Notes: generated by a model not told the origin, from the sequence alone. Counted from the stretch's first letter, positions 1 through 6,431 are shown. The stretch is DNA of 12,854 bases from an uncultured Clostridia bacterium (GCA_937928455.1 CALFUG010000010.1:1-12854); one strand, 5' to 3'. Translations and numbers: made by a program.

Positions 1-818
1 TCCGGCAACATGGCCATGGCCAATATATCTCCTGTTTTCGGATCCATCATCATGCACCAGACACGATCTGCTTCCGTTTGTTCCAATACCTCTTGAATGG
101 ACTTTTCCACATAATGTTGAATGACGGAGTCGATGGTTAATACCACATTCAGCCCGTCAGAAGCGCCAAAATATTTTTCCACACCATAAGCCAACCCATT
201 CCCATCCACATCCGCACTCTTTATCCATCGTCCCGAAACACCGCTTAAAAAACTATCGTATCTCAGTTCGATTCCGGCCAATCCCACATTATCATCGGTG
301 ACACTGCCCAAAGCTTGCGCCGCAAAAGCCCCCAGCGGATAATATCTTTTCACTTCCTCTGTCAATTCTACACCATATAGTGATAGTTCTTGAATGGCAT
401 CTGCGGTTTCCTTGGTTTGATACTTGGCAACTCTCACCAATACAGAGTCTCGTTTAGAAAGGGTCTTTAACTCATCCACAGGAATTCCCAACAGGGGGCT
501 GAGCTGCTCCAGGGTTCGAGTGGCTTGAATTTCCTGTTCCACTTCATCTTCGCCTCTCCATATTCGTTCCGGACGTACCCACACGGAAAAAGCCTTGGCG
601 GATATGGCCAATTCTTCTCCTTCTCGATCATATATGGTGCCCCTTTTCGCGGCGATGGGCACATCTCTCGTTTGTTGCCCCGCAGCCATTGCCGCATACT
701 CCTCTCCTTTGACCACTTGTACCCAACCTACGCAAAAGGCAAGTACAATAATCAAAAGAGAAAACAGAAGGAACACCACGAGCAATCTTTTTTTTGTCCG
801 GTTGGTGGGTTGCTTCAT
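1..818 (-). CDS. Class B penicillin-binding protein (FtsI/PbpB/SpoVD type), N-terminal part, cut by the left edge
   Basis: This is the N-terminal 272 residues of a septal peptidoglycan transpeptidase, a membrane-anchored enzyme that cross-links peptide stems. The sequence shows a short basic cytoplasmic tail, one membrane segment (about residues 11-31), the class B hallmark RGTIYDR at 59-65, and a pedestal region with YYPLGAFAAQALGSV followed by GLAGIE. The start of the transpeptidase domain ends in MDPKTGDILAMA just before the edge. The catalytic SxxK, SxN and KTG motifs lie outside the window. The ATG at 818 is preceded by AAGGA at 8 bases. The gene follows ftsL, the usual place for ftsI/pbpB or the sporulation paralogue spoVD. 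The two cannot be separated without the C-terminus, because PASTA domains are the discriminator. Family assignment is firm; the paralogue is undecided. Confidence 0.93.
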   Translation of the reverse strand, partial: MKQPTNRTKKRLLVVFLLFSLLIIVLAFCVGWVQVVKGEEYAAMAAGQQTRDVPIAAKRGTIYDREGEELAISAKAFSVWVRPERIWRGEDEVEQEIQATRTLEQLSPLLGIPVDELKTLSKRDSVLVRVAKYQTKETADAIQELSLYGVELTEEVKRYYPLGAFAAQALGSVTDDNVGLAGIELRYDSFLSGVSGRWIKSADVDGNGLAYGVEKYFGASDGLNVVLTIDSVIQHYVEKSIQEVLEQTEADRVWCMMMDPKTGDILAMAMLP

Positions 819-852
819 GGCGAAATCCTTGTCTTCACATTATGATAGTAAG

Positions 853-897
853 AGAACCAGACTCCTCTAATTTCAGTTCATGAAGTTGTCTGGTTCT
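853..897 (-). other. Inverted repeat in the ftsL-PBP gap
   Basis: A perfect 10-bp inverted repeat (AGAACCAGAC at 853-862 and GTCTGGTTCT at 888-897) encloses a 25-base loop in the 105-base gap between ftsL and the PBP gene. In the direction of transcription it is followed by CTTACTATCA, not a T-run, so it does not look like a standard intrinsic terminator. It could be an RNA processing or stability hairpin, or an attenuator between division genes. Its role is inference. Confidence 0.5.
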
Positions 898-923
898 TTC
901 ATCCTATGTAATTTTATCTTTTC

Positions 924-1358
924 CTAGTGATAGGCCTGCTCTTTGATTAAGGATGCTAAGTTGGGTATTTCTTCTGGTTCTTTTGCCAAATATCGAAACT
1001 GAGTCACCTCCGGATAAACCATACCTAGCTCCTCGATGGCCCGAGCTTCAATGTTACCAATGTTAACCGCACTCTTAATCTTCACATCCAGATTTTCGAT
1101 TTCCCCTTGTATCGTGTTGTTCTCTTTGATAAGGGTGTTGATATCATACTTAATACTGGCAGCATAGGCCGAAGAGATAATCATTCCGATACAAACCAAG
1201 CCCACCAATACAGTGAGAACCATCAATAAGAAACGATCCTTGGGGCTGGTTCTGGATTTTCGCTGCTCTTTTTGGCAAGGGGATTCCCTTGGCTTCATAT
1301 CAAAACTGAATTTTCGATATTGCTGTTGATATTCATACCACTGTTCTGCTGCAATCAT
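924..1358 (-). CDS. ftsL: Cell division protein FtsL
   Basis: FtsL is a small bitopic membrane protein of the divisome that pairs with DivIC/FtsB through a periplasm-side coiled coil and helps recruit and activate FtsW/FtsI. The 144-residue product has a polar, basic N-terminal cytoplasmic region (1-42), one hydrophobic segment (about 43-67), then a heptad-like helical stretch (about 69-105) and the family ending IEARAIEELGMVYP. Sequence identity in this family is low, so the call rests on this architecture, the LGMVYP ending and position between rsmH and the PBP gene. Its ATG overlaps the rsmH stop as ATGA, with GGAGAG just upstream inside rsmH, implying translational coupling. The cytoplasmic tail is fairly long (about 42 residues) and rich in Gln, Lys and Arg. 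DivIC is a structural alternative, but the dcw position favours FtsL. Confidence 0.88.
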   Translation of the reverse strand: MIAAEQWYEYQQQYRKFSFDMKPRESPCQKEQRKSRTSPKDRFLLMVLTVLVGLVCIGMIISSAYAASIKYDINTLIKENNTIQGEIENLDVKIKSAVNIGNIEARAIEELGMVYPEVTQFRYLAKEPEEIPNLASLIKEQAYH

Positions 1359-2302
1359 GTCTGCTCTCCTGTTTTCTCAACAACTCTCAGTTTTGCACTC
1401 CGCGAACGAGGATTCTCTTCTAGCTCCTCATGGCTGGGAGTCACCGGTTTCCCAGTGATTTTCTTAATGTCTGCCACCTTGCCACAGGTACAAATGGGGA
1501 ATTCCTTGGGGCAGGTGCAGGGATTCATCCTTCGATGAAAGGTCTCCTTCACAATGCGGTCTTCTAAGGAGTGAAATGTAATAACCGCCATTCTCCCCCC
1601 GGGAGACAAACGGTCTAAAAACTGATCTAAAGCACCTTCCAAAAGGGCCAGTTCTTGGTTGACTTCGATGCGAATGGCTTGAAAACTCCTTTTGGCCGGA
1701 TGGGGCCCTTCTCGCCGAGCTGCCGCAGGAATGGCCTGTTTGATTACTTCCACTAGTTGAAAAGTGGTGGAAATAGGCGCTTTCTTCCTCTCGCGGATAA
1801 TAAAACTTGCGATTCGAGCGGCCCATCTCTCTTCTCCATATTCTTTTAGAATTCGGCTTAGTTCCTTTTCGCTATATTCATTGACAACGGCATAAGCCGT
1901 GTGAACATCTCGTTCATCCATTCTCATATCCAATGATGCATCTTGCATGTAGGAAAACCCTCGATGGGGATTATCCAGCTGAAAGGAAGATACACCCAAA
2001 TCCAATAGCCCCCCTTGGATGTCACCCACTCCCAGTTGATCCAAGACTTGGGGAAGCTCATTATAATTCGCCTGTATAAAAGACTTCTTGCAGGGATAAG
2101 ATTGGAGTCGTTGGGTACCGGCGTGAATCGCCGCCTGATCTCTGTCGATTCCGATATACCATCCCTGGCTATCCAAGCCTTGACAGATACCTTCTCCATG
2201 GCCGGCGCCTCCCATGGTACCATCCACATAAATCCCATTGGGCCGGATCATTAATGCGCGTAATGTTTCCTGGTACATTACCGGCCGATGTTTAAATTCC
2301 AT
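1355..2302 (-). CDS. rsmH: 16S rRNA (cytosine-1402-N4)-methyltransferase RsmH
   Basis: RsmH (MraW) N4-methylates C1402 in the decoding centre of 16S rRNA using S-adenosylmethionine. Visible signatures are the N-terminal KHRPVM, the SAM-binding loop DGTMGGAGH (27-35), GIDRD (51-55), LLDLGVSSFQLDNPHRGFSY, the catalytic-core stretch RSFQAIRIEVN and ITFHSLEDRIVK. The length of 315 residues is normal. I chose the ATG at 2302 (product MEFKHRPVM) because family members begin a few residues before the H-x-P/T-V motif. A TTG two codons upstream (2308) is an alternative and neither has a strong Shine-Dalgarno. The gene overlaps the end of mraZ by 11 bases and shares ATGA with ftsL, so it is embedded in the dcw operon. 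Confidence 0.97.
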   Translation of the reverse strand: MEFKHRPVMYQETLRALMIRPNGIYVDGTMGGAGHGEGICQGLDSQGWYIGIDRDQAAIHAGTQRLQSYPCKKSFIQANYNELPQVLDQLGVGDIQGGLLDLGVSSFQLDNPHRGFSYMQDASLDMRMDERDVHTAYAVVNEYSEKELSRILKEYGEERWAARIASFIIRERKKAPISTTFQLVEVIKQAIPAAARREGPHPAKRSFQAIRIEVNQELALLEGALDQFLDRLSPGGRMAVITFHSLEDRIVKETFHRRMNPCTCPKEFPICTCGKVADIKKITGKPVTPSHEELEENPRSRSAKLRVVEKTGEQT

Positions 2303-2723
2303 ATTCAATCATCTTCTTGGCAAAATCGCTGTGCTCAAGCTCCGTTTGGTTAGCGGCATCCTCCCAACAATCCTTGCTCCAAATTTCAATTCGATTCAAC
2401 AAACCAATGGTAACCAACTCTTTGGTCATCCCTGCCCATTCTCTCAAATCCTGGGATATGGTTAATCGCCCTTGTCGGTCAATATCCGTATCTACTGCAT
2501 TGGCATAAAAGTGACGTACAAAAGCTCTGGCATCCGGGTCACTCATGGGTAAAGCGGACAGTTTTTCCATCAGCTGTTCCCACTCACTCATGGGATAGAT
2601 GTATAGACAACGATCAATCCCCCGGGTCAATACGCACTTGTACCCTAAGACATCTCGAAACTTGGCCGGGATAATCATTCGAGACTTGTCGTCCATTGAA
2701 TTTTGATACTTGCCCATCAACAT
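2292..2723 (-). CDS. mraZ: Transcriptional regulator MraZ
   Basis: MraZ is the first gene of the dcw cluster and a DNA-binding protein with two AbrB-like (SpoVT/AbrB fold) halves. Known homologues form ring oligomers and bind short direct repeats upstream of their own gene, controlling the operon. The 143-residue product has the expected opening GKYQNSMDDKSRMIIPAKFR (4-23) and the second half-motif DRQGRLTI (82-89). The usual DxKGR of the first half reads DDKSR here, with Ser replacing Gly; the second half keeps GR. The ATG at 2723 has GGAGAGG seven bases upstream (2731-2737). A second Met at codon 3 is less well placed. Upstream lies a TGG-box array that fits an autoregulatory operator. Confidence 0.97.
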   Translation of the reverse strand: MLMGKYQNSMDDKSRMIIPAKFRDVLGYKCVLTRGIDRCLYIYPMSEWEQLMEKLSALPMSDPDARAFVRHFYANAVDTDIDRQGRLTISQDLREWAGMTKELVTIGLLNRIEIWSKDCWEDAANQTELEHSDFAKKMIEYGI

Positions 2724-2758
2724 AGGGATACCTCTCCATACTAAGGGATTTTAGTTAC

Positions 2759-2804
2759 TACCACTTTACTCCATTTTGCTCCACTCTTCAACTATTTTAC
2801 TCCA
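2759..2804 (-). promoter_or_regulatory. Putative MraZ operator: TGG boxes at 10-bp spacing
   Basis: Read on the minus strand, the sequence contains TGGAG, five bases, TGGAG, five bases, TGGTA (5-mers at 2783-2779, 2773-2769 and 2763-2759), an exact 10-bp period. A fourth TGGAG (2804-2800) lies 21 bp further upstream, again on the same helix face. MraZ of Escherichia coli is known to bind TGGGN units separated by 5 bases upstream of mraZ. The period, spacer and location here match that architecture with TGGAG instead of TGGGN. Binding itself is inferred. Confidence 0.65.
2763..2791 (-). promoter_or_regulatory. Candidate sigma-A promoter of the mraZ (dcw) operon
   Basis: On the minus strand, TTGAAG (2791-2786) and TAAAGT (2768-2763) are separated by exactly 17 bases, each matching four of six consensus positions. 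Predicted initiation is near 2756, leaving a leader of about 33 bases with the GGAGAGG ribosome site. Two TGG boxes lie in the spacer and a third abuts the -10 element, so a bound regulator would block polymerase. A TAAAAT at 2753-2748 is an alternative -10 but lacks a recognisable -35. Confidence 0.5.
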
Positions 2805-2869
2805 TTTCTTAGCATTTTCCCTCCTAATTTTTGAATTTTCTCCCACCTGGCTGGAATTTTCAGACAATT

Positions 2870-2894
2870 TTCACCATATATAGTGTCTGGTGAA
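2870..2894. promoter_or_regulatory. Palindrome TTCACCA-N11-TGGTGAA in the divergent intergenic region
   Basis: A perfect 7-bp inverted repeat with an 11-base spacer lies midway between mraZ and the lipoprotein gene. The left arm extended to ten bases (ATATGGTGAA on the minus strand, 2879-2870) recurs exactly on the plus strand at 3049-3058, next to the -10 element of the lipoprotein promoter. This repetition suggests a protein-binding half-site rather than a chance hairpin. No regulator can be named. Confidence 0.4.
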
Positions 2895-2979
2895 CATTTG
2901 AATTCCTACATCTTGTCCCAAAACCGCCAATTTGTGGGAACTTTTTCCTTTTTCAGCCGTCCTAGCTATGAGAAATAGA

Positions 2980-3022
2980 AAAAGCCGCAAATATTTTTCA
3001 AAAACAAAAATATGAAGCTTTT
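2980..3022. repeat. AT-rich imperfect hairpin
   Basis: An outer arm pair AAAAGC (2980-2985) / GCTTTT (3017-3022) and an inner pair ATATTTTT (2991-2998) / AAAAATAT (3006-3013) form a nested inverted repeat with a 7-base loop. No gene is known to transcribe into it from either side, since both neighbours point away, so a terminator role is unlikely. It may be a bendable A-tract or upstream promoter element, or a remnant. Apart from this, the promoter and operator elements and the palindrome, I see nothing gene-like in 2724-3141. Confidence 0.4.
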
Positions 3023-3040
3023 ATTACAATTCTCTGCGAT

Positions 3041-3070
3041 ATAACACAATATGGTGAACCGTGCTATAAT
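3041..3070 (+). promoter_or_regulatory. Extended -10 promoter for the lipoprotein gene
   Basis: A perfect extended -10 element TGCTATAAT is present at 3062-3070, with a weak -35 (ATAACA, 3041-3046) at 18 bp spacing. Extended -10 promoters tolerate a poor -35. Predicted initiation is near 3077, giving a leader of about 65 bases that contains a small TGTGC/GCACA inverted repeat before the Shine-Dalgarno. The half-site ATATGGTGAA at 3049-3058 sits in the spacer, where a repressor could act. Confidence 0.6.
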
Positions 3071-3141
3071 GTACTTGTGCATTTAATTTTCAGAAGCACA
3101 TGGGTTAAAGTGGACGAAACGCTTGCTCCAGGAGGTATTTA

Positions 3142-3663
3142 ATGAAAAAGAAACTCCTACAGACCACCCTGCTGATTTTCATGGTTGGACTAATCATACT
3201 ACCCATAACGGGATGCAAATCCGATCGATACGGAAACACGTATGTGGAACCGGAGATTACAGTGGATTATTTGACCACGGAGTTTGCGGACCAAATCACC
3301 CGAGACGGAGCCACAAAGATATTTGGAACCATTGACACTCTCAAAGACAACGGAAACGGCACCTTCACGTTAGGGATAACGGGCAAAGAATTCGTGGTTG
3401 ACAGTAGTCAACCCAACGGATTCTACATCGCAGACAAAAACAAAGAATACCAGTTGGTACTCTCCAAATCTTCCAGAGCCGTGTTCTTCCCACAAGGAGA
3501 CTCTTCGTTGGCAGAGTTCCATCTGACCGCTGCGGATTTTATGGCGGCTTTGGAGGAAGATCGAAGCAATAACCCGGGTTCTGACTATAAAGACTATCAA
3601 CTGTTCTACTTCTACGTCATGCACGATTATGTGGAGTTGGTTCTTCAACAATACCTTCCATAG
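3142..3663 (+). CDS. Small predicted lipoprotein of unknown function
   Basis: I do not recognise a family. The 173-residue product begins with a typical lipoprotein signal: positively charged MKKK, a hydrophobic core (about 5-21), then the lipobox PITGC with the lipidated Cys at 25. The mature part of about 149 residues is predicted to sit on the outer face of the membrane. It is acidic, rich in Asp, Tyr and Phe, and lacks further Cys. A central stretch (about 58-110) with alternating hydrophobic residues and the turn DNGNGTFT suggests beta structure. The tail from about 125 (TAADFMAALEEDR, then FYFYVMHDYVELVLQQYL) looks helical. The start is set by AGGAGGT (3130-3136). The gene is transcribed alone, divergent from the dcw operon and followed by a terminator. 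Processing would need Lgt, which is encoded further right. Confidence 0.85.
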   Translation: MKKKLLQTTLLIFMVGLIILPITGCKSDRYGNTYVEPEITVDYLTTEFADQITRDGATKIFGTIDTLKDNGNGTFTLGITGKEFVVDSSQPNGFYIADKNKEYQLVLSKSSRAVFFPQGDSSLAEFHLTAADFMAALEEDRSNNPGSDYKDYQLFYFYVMHDYVELVLQQYLP

Positions 3664-3692
3664 AAACTTTTGCGAAAAATGATAATGCATTT

Positions 3693-3729
3693 CCCCCTTG
3701 CCGCAGCTAAGCGATAAGGGGGCTTTTTT
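3693..3729 (+). terminator. Intrinsic terminator after the lipoprotein gene
   Basis: CCCCCTT (3693-3699) pairs with AAGGGGG (3716-3722). An inner CGC/GCG pair extends the stem, and it is followed by C and six T residues (3724-3729). It lies 30 bases after the stop codon, so the lipoprotein gene is probably monocistronic and the downstream reductase gene needs its own promoter. Confidence 0.85.
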
Positions 3730-3756
3730 CGCGAAAGCTTTTACTGTCCATGGGTG

Positions 3757-3782
3757 GTGATAAAGTCACAGAGAAATTCTGT
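3757..3782. promoter_or_regulatory. Two overlapping palindromes upstream of the sulfur-relay gene
   Basis: GTGA-TAAAG-TCAC (3757-3769) overlaps by two bases with ACAGA-GAAAT-TCTGT (3768-3782). Both are perfect inverted repeats with 5-base spacers. They lie 62-87 bases before the start of the multidomain reductase, where an operator or activator site is expected. No clear -35/-10 pair could be assigned between them and the gene; the AT-rich stretch 3811-3821 is the likeliest -10 region. The binding protein is unknown. Confidence 0.4.
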
Positions 3783-3843
3783 ACTTTCCTTCATAATGTG
3801 GTAGTATGTGTAAAATATAACAATCTAATGTGAGGTAAAGGAA

Positions 3844-6330
3844 ATGAAGAAAAAAGTTGTAATCATTGGGGGGGTGGCCGGTGGTGCTACCACTGCTACC
3901 CGACTCCGAAGACTGGACGAGGAACTGGAAATTCTTGTCCTGGAGCGAGGAGAGTATATTTCCTATGCGAATTGTGGCCTGCCCTATCATGTGGGAGATG
4001 TAATCAAAGAACGGGAAGAACTACTGTTACAGACTCCGGAACGAATGAAAGCTCGCTATAACGTAGATGTAAAGGTTCTCCATGAGGTTACCGCTATCCA
4101 TCGAGAGGAAAAACGTCTATCAGTGCGACAGTTGGCCTCCGGAAATATCCTCTCTGTTGATTACGATATTTTGGTGATTGCAACGGGTTCTTCTCCCTTA
4201 AAACCACCCATTCCCGGTATTGATGGCCCCAATATTTTTACACTGTGGACAGTCCCCGATACCGACACCATTAAAGACCACATCCGCCAGCACCAACCGA
4301 AAAAGGCCGCTGTAATCGGCGGTGGTTTCATTGGGGTGGAGATGGCAGAGAATCTCCATGCGGCAGGCTTGGAAGTAGAGTTGGTTGAAATGATGAACCA
4401 AGTCATGGCTCCCTTAGATTTTGAAATGGCAGAAATTCTCCATGAGAACATGGACATGAATGGAGTAAAACTCCATTTAGGAGATGGTGTCTCGAGATTT
4501 GATTCGAAGGGTTCCATGACCACCATCACTCTCAACAGCGGGAATACCATCGATACGGATATGGTGATTCTGTCCATAGGGGTAAAACCCAATAGTCAAC
4601 TTGCGAAAGAATCCGGACTGGATTTGAATGAAAGAGGCGGCATCGTAGTGGATTCCACCCTTCGAACCAGTGACCCCAACATCTATGCCGTAGGCGATGT
4701 GATTCAGGTAGAAAACCATGTCATGAAAACTCCATGCATGGTTCCTCTGGCAGGACCCGCAAACAAACAGGCACGAATATGCGCCAATAACATCCTGGGG
4801 AAATCCGAAGAATATAGAGGCACGCAAGGCACTGCTATCGCGAAAGTGTTTGATCTGACCGCCGCCACAGTAGGCATGAACGAAAAACAACTAAAAAGCC
4901 TGGGGCAAGAAAAGGGCAAGGATTATTTTACCGCTCTCATCAATCAAAAGTCCCATGCCGGCTATTATCCAGGGGCAACACCCCTGAACCTGAAAATGAT
5001 CTTTGATGGCACCGGGAAAATATTAGGAGCACAAGCAGTAGGGCAGGATGGGATTGACAAGCGTATCGATGTTTTGGCTTCTGCTATGCGTCTTTCCGCC
5101 ACCGTCTACGATTTGAAAGAATTGGAGCTGGCATATGCTCCTCCCTTTGGTTCTGCAAAGGACCCGGTGAATATGCTGGGATTTGTAGCCGAAAATGTAT
5201 TGGAAGGCCTGGTTGAGTTTGTGGATTGCGGGGAATTGGACCGCATGATAGAAGCAAAAGAGGATTTCACGCTTTTGGATATCAGTGAATCGGAAGAGAG
5301 ATTGGTGTACGCCATCCCCAACTCCATTCACATCCCTTTGGGACAATTACGAAGCAGATTCCAGGAGCTGGATTCCCATAAACCCATCGTGGTGTACTGT
5401 GCCATCGGCGTCCGCTCCTACAACGCAGCACGAATCCTGAAGGGAAACGGGTTCCAAAAGGTATCCACCTTAGCCGGAGGATGTTCCCTATACAAAACTC
5501 TTCATTATCGTGAATGGAAACCCAATCTCAAAACTACTATGCCAGACCAAATACCATCTGTTTTGCCGAGAGAGGAAAATGAAATGATGATTTTAAACTG
5601 TGCCGGACTGCAATGTCCGGGGCCCATAATGAAAGTCAACGAATCTTTAAAGAGTCTGGAGGATGGCCAAATCTTACAAGTATCTGCCACCGATATGGGG
5701 TTTCCACGGGATGTGGAAAGCTGGTGTCGAAGAACGGGGAATACATTCCTTCGATCAGAGCGTAAGGATAAAATGAACATTGTATATATTCAAAAGGGCT
5801 TGGCAACGGAGTCCACTCCCGCCGTGCAGACAAACCAAAATAATATTCCGGAGACTTCCTCCGAAAACAAAACCATCATCGTTTTTAGCGGAGATTTGGA
5901 CAAGGTATTGGCCTCCTTTATTATCGCCAACGGCGCTGCCGCCATGGGCCGTAAGGTAACCATGTTCTTTACATTTTGGGGTCTGAATGCACTGAGAAAA
6001 TCGGAGAAAAACGCCATTAAAAAACCCTTTATGGACAAAATGTTTGGTACTATGATGCCCAGAGGTGCCTCCAAACTTTCCTTATCCAATATGAACATGG
6101 GGGGTATGGGCACGAAAATGATGAAGATGGTGATGAAGGATAAGAACGTACAATCACTGGAAGAACTCATGCAACAAGCCATGGCAAATGGGGTTCACAT
6201 CATGGCCTGTACCATGTCCATGGATATCATGGGAATTACCCAGGAGGAGTTGATTGACGGGGTGGAATTGGGCGGCGTAGCCACCTATCTGGGTGAAGCG
6301 GAAGAATCCAACGTGAACCTATTTATATAG
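3844..6330 (+). CDS. Four-domain sulfur-relay enzyme: CoA-disulfide/persulfide reductase-rhodanese-TusA-DsrE2
   Basis: The product is an 828-residue fusion. Residues 1 to about 450 are an FAD-dependent pyridine nucleotide-disulfide reductase of the CoA-disulfide reductase type: FAD site IIGGVAGG (7-14), the single active Cys44 in YANCGLPY, NAD(P) site GGGFIGVE (159-166), second FAD motif YAVGDV, and the family tyrosine Y431 in YAPPFGSAKDP. Residues about 460-553 are a rhodanese with loop CAIGVR (Cys519). Residues about 583-652 are a TusA domain with LQCPGP (Cys591). Residues about 676-828 are DsrE2-like, Met-rich, with MACTMSMDIMG (Cys789). CoADR-Rhd proteins such as NADH-dependent persulfide reductase reduce CoA-persulfides and polysulfide. 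TusA and DsrE2 are known sulfane-sulfur carriers. I infer that sulfur passes between the cysteines. An acidic residue after the NAD(P) glycines (VELVEMM) hints at NADH. The start follows GAGGTAAAGGAA; the gene is monocistronic between two terminators. Confidence 0.93.
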   Translation: MKKKVVIIGGVAGGATTATRLRRLDEELEILVLERGEYISYANCGLPYHVGDVIKEREELLLQTPERMKARYNVDVKVLHEVTAIHREEKRLSVRQLASGNILSVDYDILVIATGSSPLKPPIPGIDGPNIFTLWTVPDTDTIKDHIRQHQPKKAAVIGGGFIGVEMAENLHAAGLEVELVEMMNQVMAPLDFEMAEILHENMDMNGVKLHLGDGVSRFDSKGSMTTITLNSGNTIDTDMVILSIGVKPNSQLAKESGLDLNERGGIVVDSTLRTSDPNIYAVGDVIQVENHVMKTPCMVPLAGPANKQARICANNILGKSEEYRGTQGTAIAKVFDLTAATVGMNEKQLKSLGQEKGKDYFTALINQKSHAGYYPGATPLNLKMIFDGTGKILGAQAVGQDGIDKRIDVLASAMRLSATVYDLKELELAYAPPFGSAKDPVNMLGFVAENVLEGLVEFVDCGELDRMIEAKEDFTLLDISESEERLVYAIPNSIHIPLGQLRSRFQELDSHKPIVVYCAIGVRSYNAARILKGNGFQKVSTLAGGCSLYKTLHYREWKPNLKTTMPDQIPSVLPREENEMMILNCAGLQCPGPIMKVNESLKSLEDGQILQVSATDMGFPRDVESWCRRTGNTFLRSERKDKMNIVYIQKGLATESTPAVQTNQNNIPETSSENKTIIVFSGDLDKVLASFIIANGAAAMGRKVTMFFTFWGLNALRKSEKNAIKKPFMDKMFGTMMPRGASKLSLSNMNMGGMGTKMMKMVMKDKNVQSLEELMQQAMANGVHIMACTMSMDIMGITQEELIDGVELGGVATYLGEAEESNVNLFI

Positions 6331-6400
6331 GCCACCCGCTCATGGATTAAACTTTTTCTGCATCCCATAGCCAGAAATCCTTTTCTGCTTTTGCATCCAC

Positions 6401-6431
6401 AAAGGAGGGGCCTTGATAGCCCCTCCTTTTT
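6401..6431 (+). terminator. Strong intrinsic terminator, possibly bidirectional
   Basis: AAAGGAGGGGC (6401-6411) pairs perfectly over 11 bp with GCCCCTCCTTT (6419-6429) around a 7-base loop and runs into further T residues. It ends the rightward reductase transcript. On the minus strand the same stem is followed by TTTG-like sequence and may also end the converging ychF operon. A smaller hairpin CAGAAA/TTTCTG (6372-6387) precedes it. Nothing gene-like is seen in 6331-6482. Confidence 0.88.

Noticed and set aside
525..845. Plus-strand open frames opposite the PBP gene
   Set aside because: They are antisense to a coding frame with clear class B PBP motifs, lack a ribosome site and encode no recognisable protein.
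2303..2308. TTG at 2308 as rsmH start
   Set aside because: Possible, but the ATG at 2302 gives the usual short lead into the conserved KHxPV motif; the evidence does not require a rare start codon.
2916..2939. TCCCA/TGGGA inverted repeat as an additional MraZ site
   Set aside because: It has single copies on opposite strands with no 10-bp direct periodicity, so it does not fit the MraZ repeat pattern.
3123..3335. Plus-strand frame starting at 3123 that overlaps the lipoprotein gene
   Set aside because: It has no Shine-Dalgarno sequence and low-likelihood composition. The lipoprotein frame has AGGAGGT, a signal peptide and a lipobox.
3757..3769. Naming the GTGA-N5-TCAC palindrome a CRP or FNR site
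   Set aside because: CRP sites have a 6-base spacer and FNR sites read TTGAT-N4-ATCAA; the match is only partial, so no regulator is named.
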